NCBI GenBank assembly: GCA_031291335.1
Contig: JARLJF010000072.1
Span: forward strand, 1-64,000
Origin: Pandoraea sp.
GTDB taxonomy: Bacteria > Pseudomonadota > Gammaproteobacteria > Burkholderiales > Burkholderiaceae
Direction of reading: 5' to 3'
DNA: 64,000 nt
Part shown: in pieces, positions 8,293 to 18,548 of the stretch
Position numbering within the stretch: position 1 is the stretch's first letter
Layout: every line of letters begins with the position of its first letter
Position numbers and translations under genes: made by a program
The notes under the pieces: model-generated
Seen by the model: the letters and a program-made list of their open reading frames with translations, nothing else
Database searches by the model: none
Told to the model about the DNA's origin: nothing

Positions 8293-11200
8293 ATGCATAG
8301 CCGAACGCAACGCGTCTGGCTGGCCGCGCCAATGGCGTGGACGGCGCTGTGTCTAGGAATGTTCGTGACGTCGCCCGCGCAGGCGGCGCGTGTCACGAGT
8401 GTGAGTCCGCAGGGCGAAGTGGCCAGCGTGGATCAGGTGGTCGTCAAATTCGACGAAGCCATCGTCCCGGCGGGCGATCCGCGTGCTCAGGCGCCAGCAA
8501 CGGTGAAGTGTTCCGATGCCTCACTCACCGGTGACGGCCACTGGCTCGAACCGAAGATCTGGGTCTACGACTTCAAGCAGACGCTGCCACCGGGCGCGAA
8601 GTGTTCGGTCGAGCTGCGCAGTGGCTTATCGGCCGTCTCGGGCTCGGCGGTGACGGGCAGTCCACGTTACGCGTTCAACACGGGCGGTCCGGCCGTCTCG
8701 TTCATCCGGCCGTCGTACGGCGCTATCGACGAAAATCAGATCTTCATTCTCACGCTGAACGGCGCGGTAACGCCTGCCAGCGTGCGTCAGAACGCCTGGT
8801 GCGAAACGGAAGGCGTGGGCGAGCGCATTGGCGTGAAGTGGATCGAGGGTGATACGCGCTCGGCACTGATCAAGCGTTTCGGTTTAGAGAAGCTCGCCAC
8901 GCGCGTGGTCATGCTGCAATGCAATCGCACGTTGGCGGCCGGCGCCAAGATGCACCTGGTGTGGGGCGCTGGCATCAGCACGCCGTCGGGCGTGCCGACC
9001 AAGCAGGCGCGACGCTTCGAATACGACGTGCGTGAGCCCTTCACCGCTGGCTTCACTTGCGAGCGCGAGAACGCGAACTCGCCGTGCACGCCGTTGCGCC
9101 CGCTGCGCCTGACGTTCAATGCGCCGGTCGCTCGCGACATGGCGGCGAAGATTCGCCTGCAAGGCGCGGGCGCGGAGCGCTCGCCGAAGCTCAGTGATTC
9201 GGACCGCTCGTCGAGCGTCAGCGATGTCACGTTCGACGCGCCGTTCCCCGAGAAGGCCGACCTGACCATCACGCTACCGAAGGGGTTCACGGATGACACC
9301 GGCCGTGCGCTCGACAACGCCAGCGAATTCCCGTTGAAAACGAAGACCGCAACGATGCCGCCGCTCGCCAAGTTTGCGGCTGCGCCATTCGGCATCGTGG
9401 AGCGTTTTGCCGAGCCCGGTATGCCGCCGATGCTGCCGGTCACGTTGCGCAAGGTCGAGCCCGCGCTACAGATCAACGGACTGGGTGTCGCCGGTGAGGC
9501 GGCCAAGGCGAGCGAGGGCGGTCGCACACTGCAGTTGCGGGTGGACGACGATGCCGAGGTCATGAACTGGATGTCGCGCGTGCGTCGCTTCGATGAGACG
9601 ACGATGACGCGCAAGCAGATTGCGCAGGAGATGCCGTCGATTCTGACCGCTCCGGCCGCGAAAGACGCGTTTGGGCCGAATGCCGCCGTGTTCGTCGAGG
9701 ACAAGGTCACGCGTTATGACACGCGCAGTCTGTCGTTGCTGTCGGGGTTGCAGGGCGTGCAGGCGTTGACCTTACCGGTGCCCAAGGAGAAGGACCCGCG
9801 TCCGTTCGAAGTGGTCGGTATCCCGTTTCAGAAGCCAGGCTTCTACGTCGTGGAACTGGCCTCACCATCGCTTGGCGCGGCGTTGCTCGGCAAGTCGTTG
9901 CCGATGTATGTGCGCACCACGGTGCTTGTCACTAACCTGGGCGTGCATTTCAAGATGGGCCGCGATAACGCCGTTGCCTGGGTGACAACGCTCGACAAGG
10001 GCCAGCCGGTAGCCAACGCGAAGGTGCGGGTGCTCGATTGCGATGGCACGGAGGTTGGGAGCGCCGTGACGGACAAGACGGGCGTGGCGAAGATCGACAA
10101 GTCGTTCGAACGCTACCGGTACTGCGAGAAGACGATGCGCTCGGGGTACTTTGTTGTTGCGCGCACGCAGGGGAACGATCCTGACATGGCGTTCGTGTCG
10201 TCCGACTGGGATCGCGGCATCGAGCCGTGGCGTTTCCATGTGCCGACCGATGGCGGCAGCAGCCCGACCGTGCGTGCGCAGACGGTCTTCGACCGCATGC
10301 TGTTCCGCGTCGGCGAGACGGTGTCGATGAAGCACTTCATCCGTCAGGAGACCATGCAGGGGCTGGCGTTGCCCGCGAGCCTGCCGTCGCAACTGACGAT
10401 TACGCATCAAGGGTCCGGACAAACCTACACGCAGCCGATCAAGTGGCGCAACGGCCGATTGGCCGAGAACAGCTTCCAGATTCCGCAAGGGGCGAAGCTT
10501 GGTGAGTATTCGGTATCGCTCGACTACACGGATTCCGATCCGCGTCCGAAGGCATACCCACCGTCGATCGATGCCGGGAGTTTCCGCGTGGAGGCTTTCC
10601 GTCTGCCGGTGCTGGCCGGCTCGATCGGTGTGCGCGACGCGGCGAAGTCGCCACTCATCAACAAGACGGAAGCGCCGGTGGGTGTTCAGGTGAATTACGT
10701 GGCGGGGGGTCCCGCAGGCAATTTGCCAGTGCGCGTGTCGGCGTTGTTGCGTGTGCGCGACCTGACGTTCGACGGCTACGACGATTTCAGCTTTACGCCT
10801 TATCGCCCGCCGTCAGCGCAGGCGGGCGCCGTTGACGACGATCAAGGCAATGACGAAAGTTCGGGATCGAGCGACCAGAAGCTGGTGGCCGACAAGCAGC
10901 GAGTGGTGCTGGATCGAAATGGTGCGGGCAGTCTGACGCTCAAGGATTTGCCGAAGGTCGATCGTCCAAGCGATCTGGTGCTCGAAGCGAGCTTTGCGGA
11001 CCCGAACGGCGAGATTCAGACGCTTCGCGGTAACGCCACACTTTGGCCCGCAAATCTGATCACCGGTGTGCGCAGCGAGAGCTGGGTGTCGGTGACGAAC
11101 AAGCTGCCGGTGAAGGCGCTCGCGCTCGACTTGCAGGGCAAGCCGAAGGCCGGCGTGGCGATGGATGTGCGCGCCGAGGCCCGGATTACCACCAGCAGCC

Positions 11201-14200
11201 GCAAGCGGATGGTGGGCGGCTTCTATGCCTATGACAACCGCACCGAGGTCAAGGATCTCGGGAACGTGTGCAGTGGCAAGACGGACGACCGTGGTTTGCT
11301 GTCTTGCGACGTATCGCTCTCGCAACCGGGGGAGATCACGCTCGTCGCGCAGGCGAAGGACGACAAGGGCAATCTCAGCACCTCAACGACGAGCGTATGG
11401 GTGACGGGGCGCGGCGAGGTCTGGTTCGGCGGTGACAACACCGACCGCATGGACGTGCTGCCGGAGCGTCGCGCCTATGAACCGGGCGAGACGGCCAAGC
11501 TGCAGGTGCGCATGCCGTTCCGCTCGGCCACTGCGCTGGTGGCGATCGAGCGAGAAGGCGTGATCGAGACACGCACGATGGAGATCTCGGGCAAGGACCC
11601 GAATGTGTCGCTCAAGGTTGATCCGTCCTGGGGGCCGAACGTCTACGTGTCGGTGTTGGCGGTGCGCGGTCGCGTCCACGAGGTCCCCTGGTACTCATTC
11701 TTCCAGTGGGGTTGGAAGCAGCCGATGGAGTGGTTCCGCGCTTTCTGGTACGAGGGCCGGGAGTATCAGGCGCCCACCGGGCTGGTGGATCTGGGCAAGC
11801 CGGCCTATCGCTTCGGATTGACCGAATTGCGTGTGGGCACGGCAGGGCAGCGTCTGGGCGTGGAGGTGAAGCCCGATTCGGCGACATACCCGGTACGAGG
11901 CCATGCCAAGGTGCGTATCAAGGTCACGCAGCCGGATGGCAAGCCGGTCGCGGCCGGCTCGGAAGTTGCCGTGGCTGCCGTGGATGAAGCATTGCTCGAA
12001 CTGGCACCCAACACGAGCTGGAATCTGCTCGACGCCATGTGGCAACGCCGCAGCTACAGCGTGACGACGGCTACGGCGCAGATGGAGATCATCGGACGCC
12101 GGCACTACGGCCGTAAGGCGGTACCGGCGGGCGGTGGCGGTGGCAAGAGTCCGACGCGCGAGTTGTTCGACACGTTATTGCTCTGGCAACCGCGTGTCGT
12201 GCTCGACGACAAGGGCGAGGCGAGTGTGGACGTACCGCTCAATGACTCGCTCTCCAGCTTCCGCATCGTGGCGGTTGCCGACGACGGCCGGCCCGGTGCG
12301 CAGGCGCTTGGCTGGTTCGGCACCGGGACGGCGACCATCCGCACCACGCAGGACCTGCAACTGATCTCGGGATTGCCACCGCTGGTGCGTGAGGGCGATA
12401 ACTATCGCGCTCAGTTCACCGTTCGCAATACGACGCAACACGCGATGCAAGTGCAACTGACCGCACGGGCGACCCAACTGACCCTGGCACCGCAACGCGT
12501 CGATGTGCCGGCCGGTGAATCGCGCGAAGTGGCGTGGGAAGTGACGGCGCCTGCCGGGCTGGCCGATACGCGTGCGCAACGGTTGTTGTGGGAGGTCAGT
12601 GCGCAGGCCCCGGCGGCTGGCGGTGCGCCGGCCGCGAGCGACAGCATCAAGGTGGGGCAGGACATTCAGCCCTCGCTGCCGGCGAGCGTTCAGCAATCGG
12701 TGCTCACGCAGGTCGAAGGCAGTCTGACGTTGCCCATGGCACCGCCAGCGGGCGCGGTGGCCAACAGCACGGGCAAGCTGCGCGGTGAGGTCCGCATCAG
12801 TATGCAACCGCGTCTGTCGCAGGGCTTGCCGGGCGTAAAGCGCTGGTTCGAGCTGTACCCGTATGCCTGTCTGGAACAGCAGGCGTCGAAGGCGCTTGGC
12901 CTGCGTGATGTTGCGCAGTGGAAACGGGTGACGGGCATGCTGCCGTCGTACCTCGATGAAGACGGTTTGGCGAGCTACTTCCCGCCGCAGGAGGGGTTTG
13001 CCAATCAGGGCAGCGATACGCTTACTGCCTATCTGCTGGCTGTGAGCAGCGAGGCGAAGGCGCTCGACCCGGCTTATGTTCTGCCGGACGACGCGCTGGC
13101 TCGCATGGAGGACGGTCTGACGGCGTTCGTCGAAGGGCGTCTCACGCGTCGCTTCTGGGCGCCGCGTGACGACCTGACGTTGCGCAAGCTTACCGCCATT
13201 GAGGCGTTGTCCCGCTATGGGCGGGCAAACGCCCGCATGCTGAGTTCGCTCACCATTGCGCCTAACGATTGGCCGACATCGGCGGTTATCGATTGGTACG
13301 CGATCCTGCAACGTTTGCCCGACGTCCCTCAGCGTGCCGAGCGTCTGGCGCAGGCCGAGCAGATCTTGCGTGCGCGTCTGTCGTATCAGGGCACGCGGGT
13401 GGGTTTCTCGACGCAGGGAAGCGATGGGCTGTGGTGGCTGATGGTCGGCCCCGAGACCAACGCCGCGCGCCTGGCGTTGCTGATGAACGCGAACCCCGCC
13501 TGGAAGGACGAGATGCCACGTCTGGTGATCGGGCTGCTGGGGCTGCAATCGCGCGGCGCCTGGTCGACGACCACCGCCAACGTGTGGGGCGGACTGGCGG
13601 TAGATCGCTTCTCCGCACGATTCGAGCGTGACACGCCGACGGGGCAAACCGCCATTCAATGGCAGCGCGACAACCAGACTAGCGGTGCCGTGCAGACCGT
13701 CGACTGGGACAAGCTCAAGGCCGGAACGGTGCCGCCCGCCGTCTCACTGCCGTGGCTGAGCAACGCCACCGCAGGCACGGATAGCGCGCGCGATGTATTG
13801 CGTCTCGATCAGACCGGTGCGGGCAAACCGTGGGCGACGATCCAGAGTCTGGCCGCAGTTCCGCTCAAAGCGCCATTCTCCGCTGGCTACCGCATCACCC
13901 GCAGCGTTCAGGTGCAAGACGCGGCCGATCGTTCGGGGGATAACTTCGTGCGCGGTGCGGTGTTGCGTGTGCGTCTCGATATCGATGCGCAGGCCGACAT
14001 GCGCTGGGTCGTGGTGAGCGATCCGTTGCCGGGCGGGGCGACCGTACTCGGCGGTGGTCTGGGACGCGATTCGGCCATTGCCACGCAGGGAGAGAAGAGC
14101 GAAGGCGCCATGCCGGCGTTTGAGGAGCGCGCGCAAGATGCTTATCGTGCGTATTACGACTACTTGCCGAAGGGCCAGCATCGGATCGAGTACACGGTGC

Positions 14201-14319
14201 GTCTGAACAATGTCGGCAAGTTCGCTACACCGCCGACGCGTGTCGAAGCGATGTACGAGCCTGCGATGTATGGCGAGACGCCGAACGCGCCGGTGCAAGT
14301 GATCCCTGCGAAGCCATGA
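8293..14319 (+). CDS. Bacterial alpha-2-macroglobulin family protein
   Basis: 2008 residues, in the size range of the large YfhM-like periplasmic protease inhibitors. A cleavable signal peptide ends near AQA-A (residue 31-32); there is no lipobox cysteine, unlike E. coli YfhM. The thioester motif is intact: CLEQ at residues 1526-1529 within YPYACLEQQ, so it should be able to trap proteases covalently. Macroglobulin domains precede it and a helical toroid plus receptor-binding-like domain follow. The start is fixed by GGAGGAG ahead of the ATG. It leads a block with a YhhN-type gene and pbpC. The family pairing with PBP1C suggests envelope defence or repair after breaches of peptidoglycan. Confidence 0.92.
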   Translation: MHSRTQRVWLAAPMAWTALCLGMFVTSPAQAARVTSVSPQGEVASVDQVVVKFDEAIVPAGDPRAQAPATVKCSDASLTGDGHWLEPKIWVYDFKQTLPPGAKCSVELRSGLSAVSGSAVTGSPRYAFNTGGPAVSFIRPSYGAIDENQIFILTLNGAVTPASVRQNAWCETEGVGERIGVKWIEGDTRSALIKRFGLEKLATRVVMLQCNRTLAAGAKMHLVWGAGISTPSGVPTKQARRFEYDVREPFTAGFTCERENANSPCTPLRPLRLTFNAPVARDMAAKIRLQGAGAERSPKLSDSDRSSSVSDVTFDAPFPEKADLTITLPKGFTDDTGRALDNASEFPLKTKTATMPPLAKFAAAPFGIVERFAEPGMPPMLPVTLRKVEPALQINGLGVAGEAAKASEGGRTLQLRVDDDAEVMNWMSRVRRFDETTMTRKQIAQEMPSILTAPAAKDAFGPNAAVFVEDKVTRYDTRSLSLLSGLQGVQALTLPVPKEKDPRPFEVVGIPFQKPGFYVVELASPSLGAALLGKSLPMYVRTTVLVTNLGVHFKMGRDNAVAWVTTLDKGQPVANAKVRVLDCDGTEVGSAVTDKTGVAKIDKSFERYRYCEKTMRSGYFVVARTQGNDPDMAFVSSDWDRGIEPWRFHVPTDGGSSPTVRAQTVFDRMLFRVGETVSMKHFIRQETMQGLALPASLPSQLTITHQGSGQTYTQPIKWRNGRLAENSFQIPQGAKLGEYSVSLDYTDSDPRPKAYPPSIDAGSFRVEAFRLPVLAGSIGVRDAAKSPLINKTEAPVGVQVNYVAGGPAGNLPVRVSALLRVRDLTFDGYDDFSFTPYRPPSAQAGAVDDDQGNDESSGSSDQKLVADKQRVVLDRNGAGSLTLKDLPKVDRPSDLVLEASFADPNGEIQTLRGNATLWPANLITGVRSESWVSVTNKLPVKALALDLQGKPKAGVAMDVRAEARITTSSRKRMVGGFYAYDNRTEVKDLGNVCSGKTDDRGLLSCDVSLSQPGEITLVAQAKDDKGNLSTSTTSVWVTGRGEVWFGGDNTDRMDVLPERRAYEPGETAKLQVRMPFRSATALVAIEREGVIETRTMEISGKDPNVSLKVDPSWGPNVYVSVLAVRGRVHEVPWYSFFQWGWKQPMEWFRAFWYEGREYQAPTGLVDLGKPAYRFGLTELRVGTAGQRLGVEVKPDSATYPVRGHAKVRIKVTQPDGKPVAAGSEVAVAAVDEALLELAPNTSWNLLDAMWQRRSYSVTTATAQMEIIGRRHYGRKAVPAGGGGGKSPTRELFDTLLLWQPRVVLDDKGEASVDVPLNDSLSSFRIVAVADDGRPGAQALGWFGTGTATIRTTQDLQLISGLPPLVREGDNYRAQFTVRNTTQHAMQVQLTARATQLTLAPQRVDVPAGESREVAWEVTAPAGLADTRAQRLLWEVSAQAPAAGGAPAASDSIKVGQDIQPSLPASVQQSVLTQVEGSLTLPMAPPAGAVANSTGKLRGEVRISMQPRLSQGLPGVKRWFELYPYACLEQQASKALGLRDVAQWKRVTGMLPSYLDEDGLASYFPPQEGFANQGSDTLTAYLLAVSSEAKALDPAYVLPDDALARMEDGLTAFVEGRLTRRFWAPRDDLTLRKLTAIEALSRYGRANARMLSSLTIAPNDWPTSAVIDWYAILQRLPDVPQRAERLAQAEQILRARLSYQGTRVGFSTQGSDGLWWLMVGPETNAARLALLMNANPAWKDEMPRLVIGLLGLQSRGAWSTTTANVWGGLAVDRFSARFERDTPTGQTAIQWQRDNQTSGAVQTVDWDKLKAGTVPPAVSLPWLSNATAGTDSARDVLRLDQTGAGKPWATIQSLAAVPLKAPFSAGYRITRSVQVQDAADRSGDNFVRGAVLRVRLDIDAQADMRWVVVSDPLPGGATVLGGGLGRDSAIATQGEKSEGAMPAFEERAQDAYRAYYDYLPKGQHRIEYTVRLNNVGKFATPPTRVEAMYEPAMYGETPNAPVQVIPAKP

Positions 14320-14339
14320 GGAACGGGAGTCGAACCGAC

Positions 14340-15065
14340 ATGACGTCGAACTTCTTTGCACCGGCGGCGGCGCTGCCCCGCGAGGCGCGTCGCTTCTGGT
14401 GGCTGGCCGCTGTTGCGGGGGCCGCATATGCACTGGCGCTGCGCGGGGCACCGTATGCCGATCAGGCCGTCGCGAAGGTACTGTTGTGTGCGTTGCTGCT
14501 GTTCGCGGCGATGTATCACCGGGTGCCGCGCGAGCGAGTGTGGTTGTGCGCGGCTCTGATCTTTTCGGGCGCGGGCGATGTGCTGCTCGCGTTGCCGACG
14601 TTGGCGCAAGGTTTTGTGTTGGGACTGGGGGCCTTCCTGCTGGCTCACCTCGCGTATTTCGTGCTGTTCTGGCGGCTGCGGCGTCCGTGGGCACGGGTGC
14701 CTGGCTGGCATCGCGTCGCCATCGTGCTGGTGTGGGTGGTGGCGGCGCTCGCGTACGTGATGTACTGGCCCGGCATGGGCGAACTCAAGGCGCCGGTGGC
14801 GTGCTACGTGATCGTGCTGGCAATGATGGCGTCGGCGGCGCTGCTCGCGGACGTGCGTGGCGAATGGGCCGCGGTCGGGGCTCTGCTCTTCACGATCTCG
14901 GACGCCCTCATCGGCACCACGCGTTTTGTCGGCACGATTCCCGCACAGGAGTACGCCATCTGGATTCTCTATGGGCTTGCGCAGCTGCTGCTAACCGCTG
15001 GCATCATGGCTGTGCGGGCGCCGCGTCTGGCGCAAGAGGGCGAGGAGAATGTGCGCAGTGCCTGA
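14340..15065 (+). CDS. YhhN / lysoplasmalogenase-family membrane protein
   Basis: About 241 residues with roughly eight hydrophobic helices. The pattern GDVLLALP, YVMYWPGMG and FTISDALIGTTRF is characteristic of the YhhN (TMEM86-like) family, whose eukaryotic members cleave lysoplasmalogens. The conserved Asp of GAGDVLL and of ISDALIG are present. The ATG at 14340 has GGGAG upstream; an alternative ATG at 14316 overlaps the alpha-2-macroglobulin stop (ATGA). The 3' end overlaps pbpC by 17 bases, so the three genes are translationally linked. The bacterial substrate is unproven. Confidence 0.82.
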   Translation: MTSNFFAPAAALPREARRFWWLAAVAGAAYALALRGAPYADQAVAKVLLCALLLFAAMYHRVPRERVWLCAALIFSGAGDVLLALPTLAQGFVLGLGAFLLAHLAYFVLFWRLRRPWARVPGWHRVAIVLVWVVAALAYVMYWPGMGELKAPVACYVIVLAMMASAALLADVRGEWAAVGALLFTISDALIGTTRFVGTIPAQEYAIWILYGLAQLLLTAGIMAVRAPRLAQEGEENVRSA

Positions 15066-17334
15066 AGTTCGTCGTTGGGGTGTTGCGCGTCACGCCGTGG
15101 TGAGCGTTGCATTGACGCTTGGGTTGCTTCAGGCATCGGCGCCTGCGCATGCGGTGCCGTCGTTTGATGAAGTGCGGCAGGATTGGCGCGCGTCGGACTG
15201 GATTCTGCTGGATCGTCGCGGCGAACCGTTGCAACGTCTGCGTGCGGACATGCAGGCGCAACGCGGTGACTGGGTGACGCTCGCCGAGGTGTCGCCTGCG
15301 TTTCGGCAGGCGTTGATTGTCTCCGAAGACAAGCGTTTCTACGAACACAGCGGCGTCGATTGGCGAGGGGTGGCCGCCGCTGCATGGGGCAATCTCTGGC
15401 ACTCGCGCACGCGCGGCGCATCCACGCTGACGATGCAGTTGGCGGGGCTGCTTGACGACGATCTGCGTCCGAGTGCGCGCAATCGCTCCGTCACGCAGAA
15501 GATCGGTCAGGCGGCGACGGCGGTATGGCTTGAGCAGCGCTGGCGCAAAGATCAGATTCTCGAAGCGTATCTGAATCTCGTGCCGTTCCGGGGCGAACTC
15601 GTCGGCATTTCCGCCGTCTCGCAAACGCTCTTCGGCAAGCTGCCCATCGGGCTCGATGCCCGCGAGGCGGCGCTGGCTGTCGCGCTACTGCGGGCTCCGA
15701 ATGCGGCGGCCCCGAGAGTGGCGCAGCGCGCTTGCGGCATCTTGCGCGACATGGGGCAGGCATCTGACTGCAACGGTCTGGACGGCTACGCGCAGCTCGT
15801 GTTTTCGCGGCCGGCAAGCGTGATGACGACGCGCGATGCCGTCAACCTCGCGCCGCATTTTGCGCGTCGTGTCTTCAGCACAAGTCGTTTGCCTCGTCCG
15901 CCTGCGGGCACACGCATCACCAGCACACTGGATGGGAACCTCCAGCGCATGGCCGTCACCACGCTGCAACAGACCTTGCGCGAACTGGGCACGCCGGGAC
16001 GTTCGCGCAACGTGCAGGACGGGGCAATCGTCGTCATCGATAACGCGAGCGGTGACATCCTCGCGTGGGTCGGATCGTCGGGGGCCCTATCGTCTGCCGC
16101 ACAGGTCGATGGTGTGACATCGTTGCGGCAGGCCGGCTCGACGCTCAAACCGTTTCTCTACGCTCAGGCGATTGCCGAACAGCGTTTGACGGCGGCGTCG
16201 CTCCTCGACGATTCGCCTATCGATCTGCCCACGGGCGGCGGCCTGTACATTCCGCAGAACTACGATCGTCATTTCAAAGGATGGGTCAGCGCGCGAACTG
16301 CGCTGGGCTCGTCGTTGAACGTGCCCGCTGTGCGCACGCTCGTGATGGTGACACCACGCCGATTCGCGCAGACGCTCGTCGCGCTCGGCCTGCCGCTGAC
16401 GCAAAGCGGCGACTACTACGGTTACAGCCTCGCGCTTGGCAGCGCCGACGTCACACTGCTTTCGCTCACAAACGCCTATCGCGCGCTGGCCAACGGCGGA
16501 ACTGCCAGTGAGGTGAACGAACGCCTGCCGGAGCGGACGCAGGTGCGCGGCGCAGACAAAACGAAGGGGAGTGTTCGCGCTGACGTGCGCAAGGCGGTCT
16601 TCTCACCGCAGGTGAGTTTCATCGTGTCGGACATGATCGCGGACCGGCAGGCGCGCACGCGCACGTTCGGCCTCGATAGCCCGCTCTCCACGCGTTACTG
16701 GACGGCGGTGAAGACCGGCACCAGCAAGGACATGCGCGACAACTGGGCCGTAGGGTATTCGCGGCGCTATACCGTCGGTGTGTGGGTCGGCAATGCGGAT
16801 GGCGCGCCGATGTGGGACGTCTCCGGCGTGTCGGGAGCCGCACCGATCTGGCATCGCGTGATGGACTATCTGCATCGTCGGACGGCGAGCTTGCCGCCTG
16901 CGCCGCCGCCGGGCGTCGAGCATGTCGCAGTGCAGTACGCGGAGCATGTGGAACCCACACGCGAAGAGTGGTTTCTGCCGGGCACGTCGCAAAGCACGAT
17001 TGCGCTGTCGGCGCTCGCAACGAAAGCCCCCAGCGGGCCGCTCTGGCGGATTGCCGGGCCGGCGGACGGCACTATTGTTGCGCTGGACCCTGACATTCCG
17101 CCCGCAAACCAGCGACTGTGGTTTCAAGTGGCAGCGGCATGGCCCAAGGGCGCCGCGTGGCGACTTGACGGCAAGCCGCTCGCGGGTGGTTCGCGCGTGG
17201 GGTGGTTGCCATGGCCGGGACGTCACACGCTCGAACTCGTCGATGCGGCTGGCGCCGTTCGCGACAGCGTGCGCTTCGAGGTACGCGGTGCGACACTCAA
17301 CGACGGGAAGCGCATGCGCAATGCGAGTCGCTAA
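15049..17334 (+). CDS. pbpC: Penicillin-binding protein 1C
   Basis: 761 residues with class A PBP architecture. A signal/anchor helix lies at about residues 15-35. The glycosyltransferase 51 domain has its catalytic Glu93 in EDKRFYEH. The transpeptidase domain has SxxK at Ser364-Lys367 (GSTLKPF) and KTG at 555-557. A C-terminal BiPBP_C-like beta domain follows. The start overlaps the YhhN-type gene. PBP1C next to an alpha-2-macroglobulin gene is a recurring arrangement (as in E. coli yfhM-pbpC). It polymerises glycan strands; its transpeptidase role is debated in the family. Confidence 0.93.
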   Translation: MCAVPEVRRWGVARHAVVSVALTLGLLQASAPAHAVPSFDEVRQDWRASDWILLDRRGEPLQRLRADMQAQRGDWVTLAEVSPAFRQALIVSEDKRFYEHSGVDWRGVAAAAWGNLWHSRTRGASTLTMQLAGLLDDDLRPSARNRSVTQKIGQAATAVWLEQRWRKDQILEAYLNLVPFRGELVGISAVSQTLFGKLPIGLDAREAALAVALLRAPNAAAPRVAQRACGILRDMGQASDCNGLDGYAQLVFSRPASVMTTRDAVNLAPHFARRVFSTSRLPRPPAGTRITSTLDGNLQRMAVTTLQQTLRELGTPGRSRNVQDGAIVVIDNASGDILAWVGSSGALSSAAQVDGVTSLRQAGSTLKPFLYAQAIAEQRLTAASLLDDSPIDLPTGGGLYIPQNYDRHFKGWVSARTALGSSLNVPAVRTLVMVTPRRFAQTLVALGLPLTQSGDYYGYSLALGSADVTLLSLTNAYRALANGGTASEVNERLPERTQVRGADKTKGSVRADVRKAVFSPQVSFIVSDMIADRQARTRTFGLDSPLSTRYWTAVKTGTSKDMRDNWAVGYSRRYTVGVWVGNADGAPMWDVSGVSGAAPIWHRVMDYLHRRTASLPPAPPPGVEHVAVQYAEHVEPTREEWFLPGTSQSTIALSALATKAPSGPLWRIAGPADGTIVALDPDIPPANQRLWFQVAAAWPKGAAWRLDGKPLAGGSRVGWLPWPGRHTLELVDAAGAVRDSVRFEVRGATLNDGKRMRNASR

Positions 17335-17503
17335 GCGCATGTGCGCTCGACGCGATTTGTCAGGAATAATTTTTGATGTGGCAGACGCGTTCACGCGATG
17401 CGCGCTACACTGAAATCAGACTTGGCAATGCGTGACGCGATGTGGCGGCGACGAGTGCGAACCCTGCCGCCGGAGGCGCACGCCCCTGAGCGGAGACATA
17501 TCG

Positions 17504-18475
17504 ATGATCACGCTGGACGCGCGCCAAACCGCGCAGTTGCTGCCTTATCCTCAGTTAGCCGACGGTATCGAGGCCATGCTCATGGAGATGCGCTCGGGCA
17601 CCGCGCGCGCTCCTGAGCGTCTGCATTTCCCCCTGACCGAACCTGAACGCGGCCGCCGTGGCGGCGTGCTGCTGGTCATGCCCGCGACCAACCGCGATGT
17701 GGCGATGACCAAGCACATCACCGTTCATCCCGAGAATTGCCGTGCGGGCAAGCCTTCCATCATCGGCGAGGTGATGGTGTTCGATCCGCATACGGGCGAG
17801 CGTTTGATGTTGCTCGACGGGCCGACCATCACGGGTCGTCGCACCGCCGCCGTGACACTGTTCGCTGCCCGTAAATTTGCGCCGCGCCCGAAGGGCCCCG
17901 TGCTGATCGTCGGCGCCGGGGTGCAAGCGAGGGCGCATCTCGAAGCATTTGCTGCGGGGATGGGGACGCGTCATTTCATGATCTTCTCGCGCAGCCCGGA
18001 GCGCGCCCATGCACTGGCGGATCACGCTGCAACCCTAGGCGTGGAAGCCACCGTGGTCGATGCCATCGAACCGGTGCTGAGTACTGTGAGCATCGTGATT
18101 ACCGCGACGACCAGTAGCGAACCTGTGCTGCCGGATAGCGACGTGCACCGCTGGCGAGATGACATCTTCGTCGCGGGAGTCGGCGCGTTCCGCCCGGACA
18201 TGCGTGAGTTGCCGCCGCAGTTGTGTCGCGATGCGGCCGTGCGCGGCACGCTCGTCGTCGACACCTGGGAGGTCAAGCACGAAGCCGGTGATCTGCTGCA
18301 TGCGGCGATCGACTGGGGCCGCGCGGCGCCGCTGCTCGACGCGATCATCACGCCCGATCGGTTCCGGTCGAGCGGGCCTGTGCTTTTCAAGAGCGTGGGT
18401 TACGCGTTATGGGATCTCGCCGCCGTGCTGTGCGCGCGCGCGAATCTCGCGAAGGACGGTGTGCCTGCGTCGTGA
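17504..18475 (+). CDS. Ornithine cyclodeaminase/mu-crystallin family reductase
   Basis: 323 residues with the Rossmann NAD(P) motif VGAGVQARAHLEAF in the middle. The N-terminal half (AMTKHITVHPENCRAGKP and LLDGPTITGRRTAAVT) matches the subgroup that reduces delta-1-pyrroline-2-carboxylate and piperideine-2-carboxylate (LhpI type), used in trans-hydroxyproline and D-proline/lysine breakdown. True ornithine cyclodeaminase activity cannot be excluded. The ATG at 17504 follows GCGGAGAC; longer in-frame versions add a Cys-rich non-homologous leader. It stands alone between pbpC and the convergent hmu operon. Confidence 0.8.
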   Translation: MITLDARQTAQLLPYPQLADGIEAMLMEMRSGTARAPERLHFPLTEPERGRRGGVLLVMPATNRDVAMTKHITVHPENCRAGKPSIIGEVMVFDPHTGERLMLLDGPTITGRRTAAVTLFAARKFAPRPKGPVLIVGAGVQARAHLEAFAAGMGTRHFMIFSRSPERAHALADHAATLGVEATVVDAIEPVLSTVSIVITATTSSEPVLPDSDVHRWRDDIFVAGVGAFRPDMRELPPQLCRDAAVRGTLVVDTWEVKHEAGDLLHAAIDWGRAAPLLDAIITPDRFRSSGPVLFKSVGYALWDLAAVLCARANLAKDGVPAS

Positions 18476-18548
18476 GACGACGCACACGCGCCGCAACGAT
18501 GCCAGGACGAGACGCGGATCACGCTGAAGCGCGAACCGCGTCGAGTGC

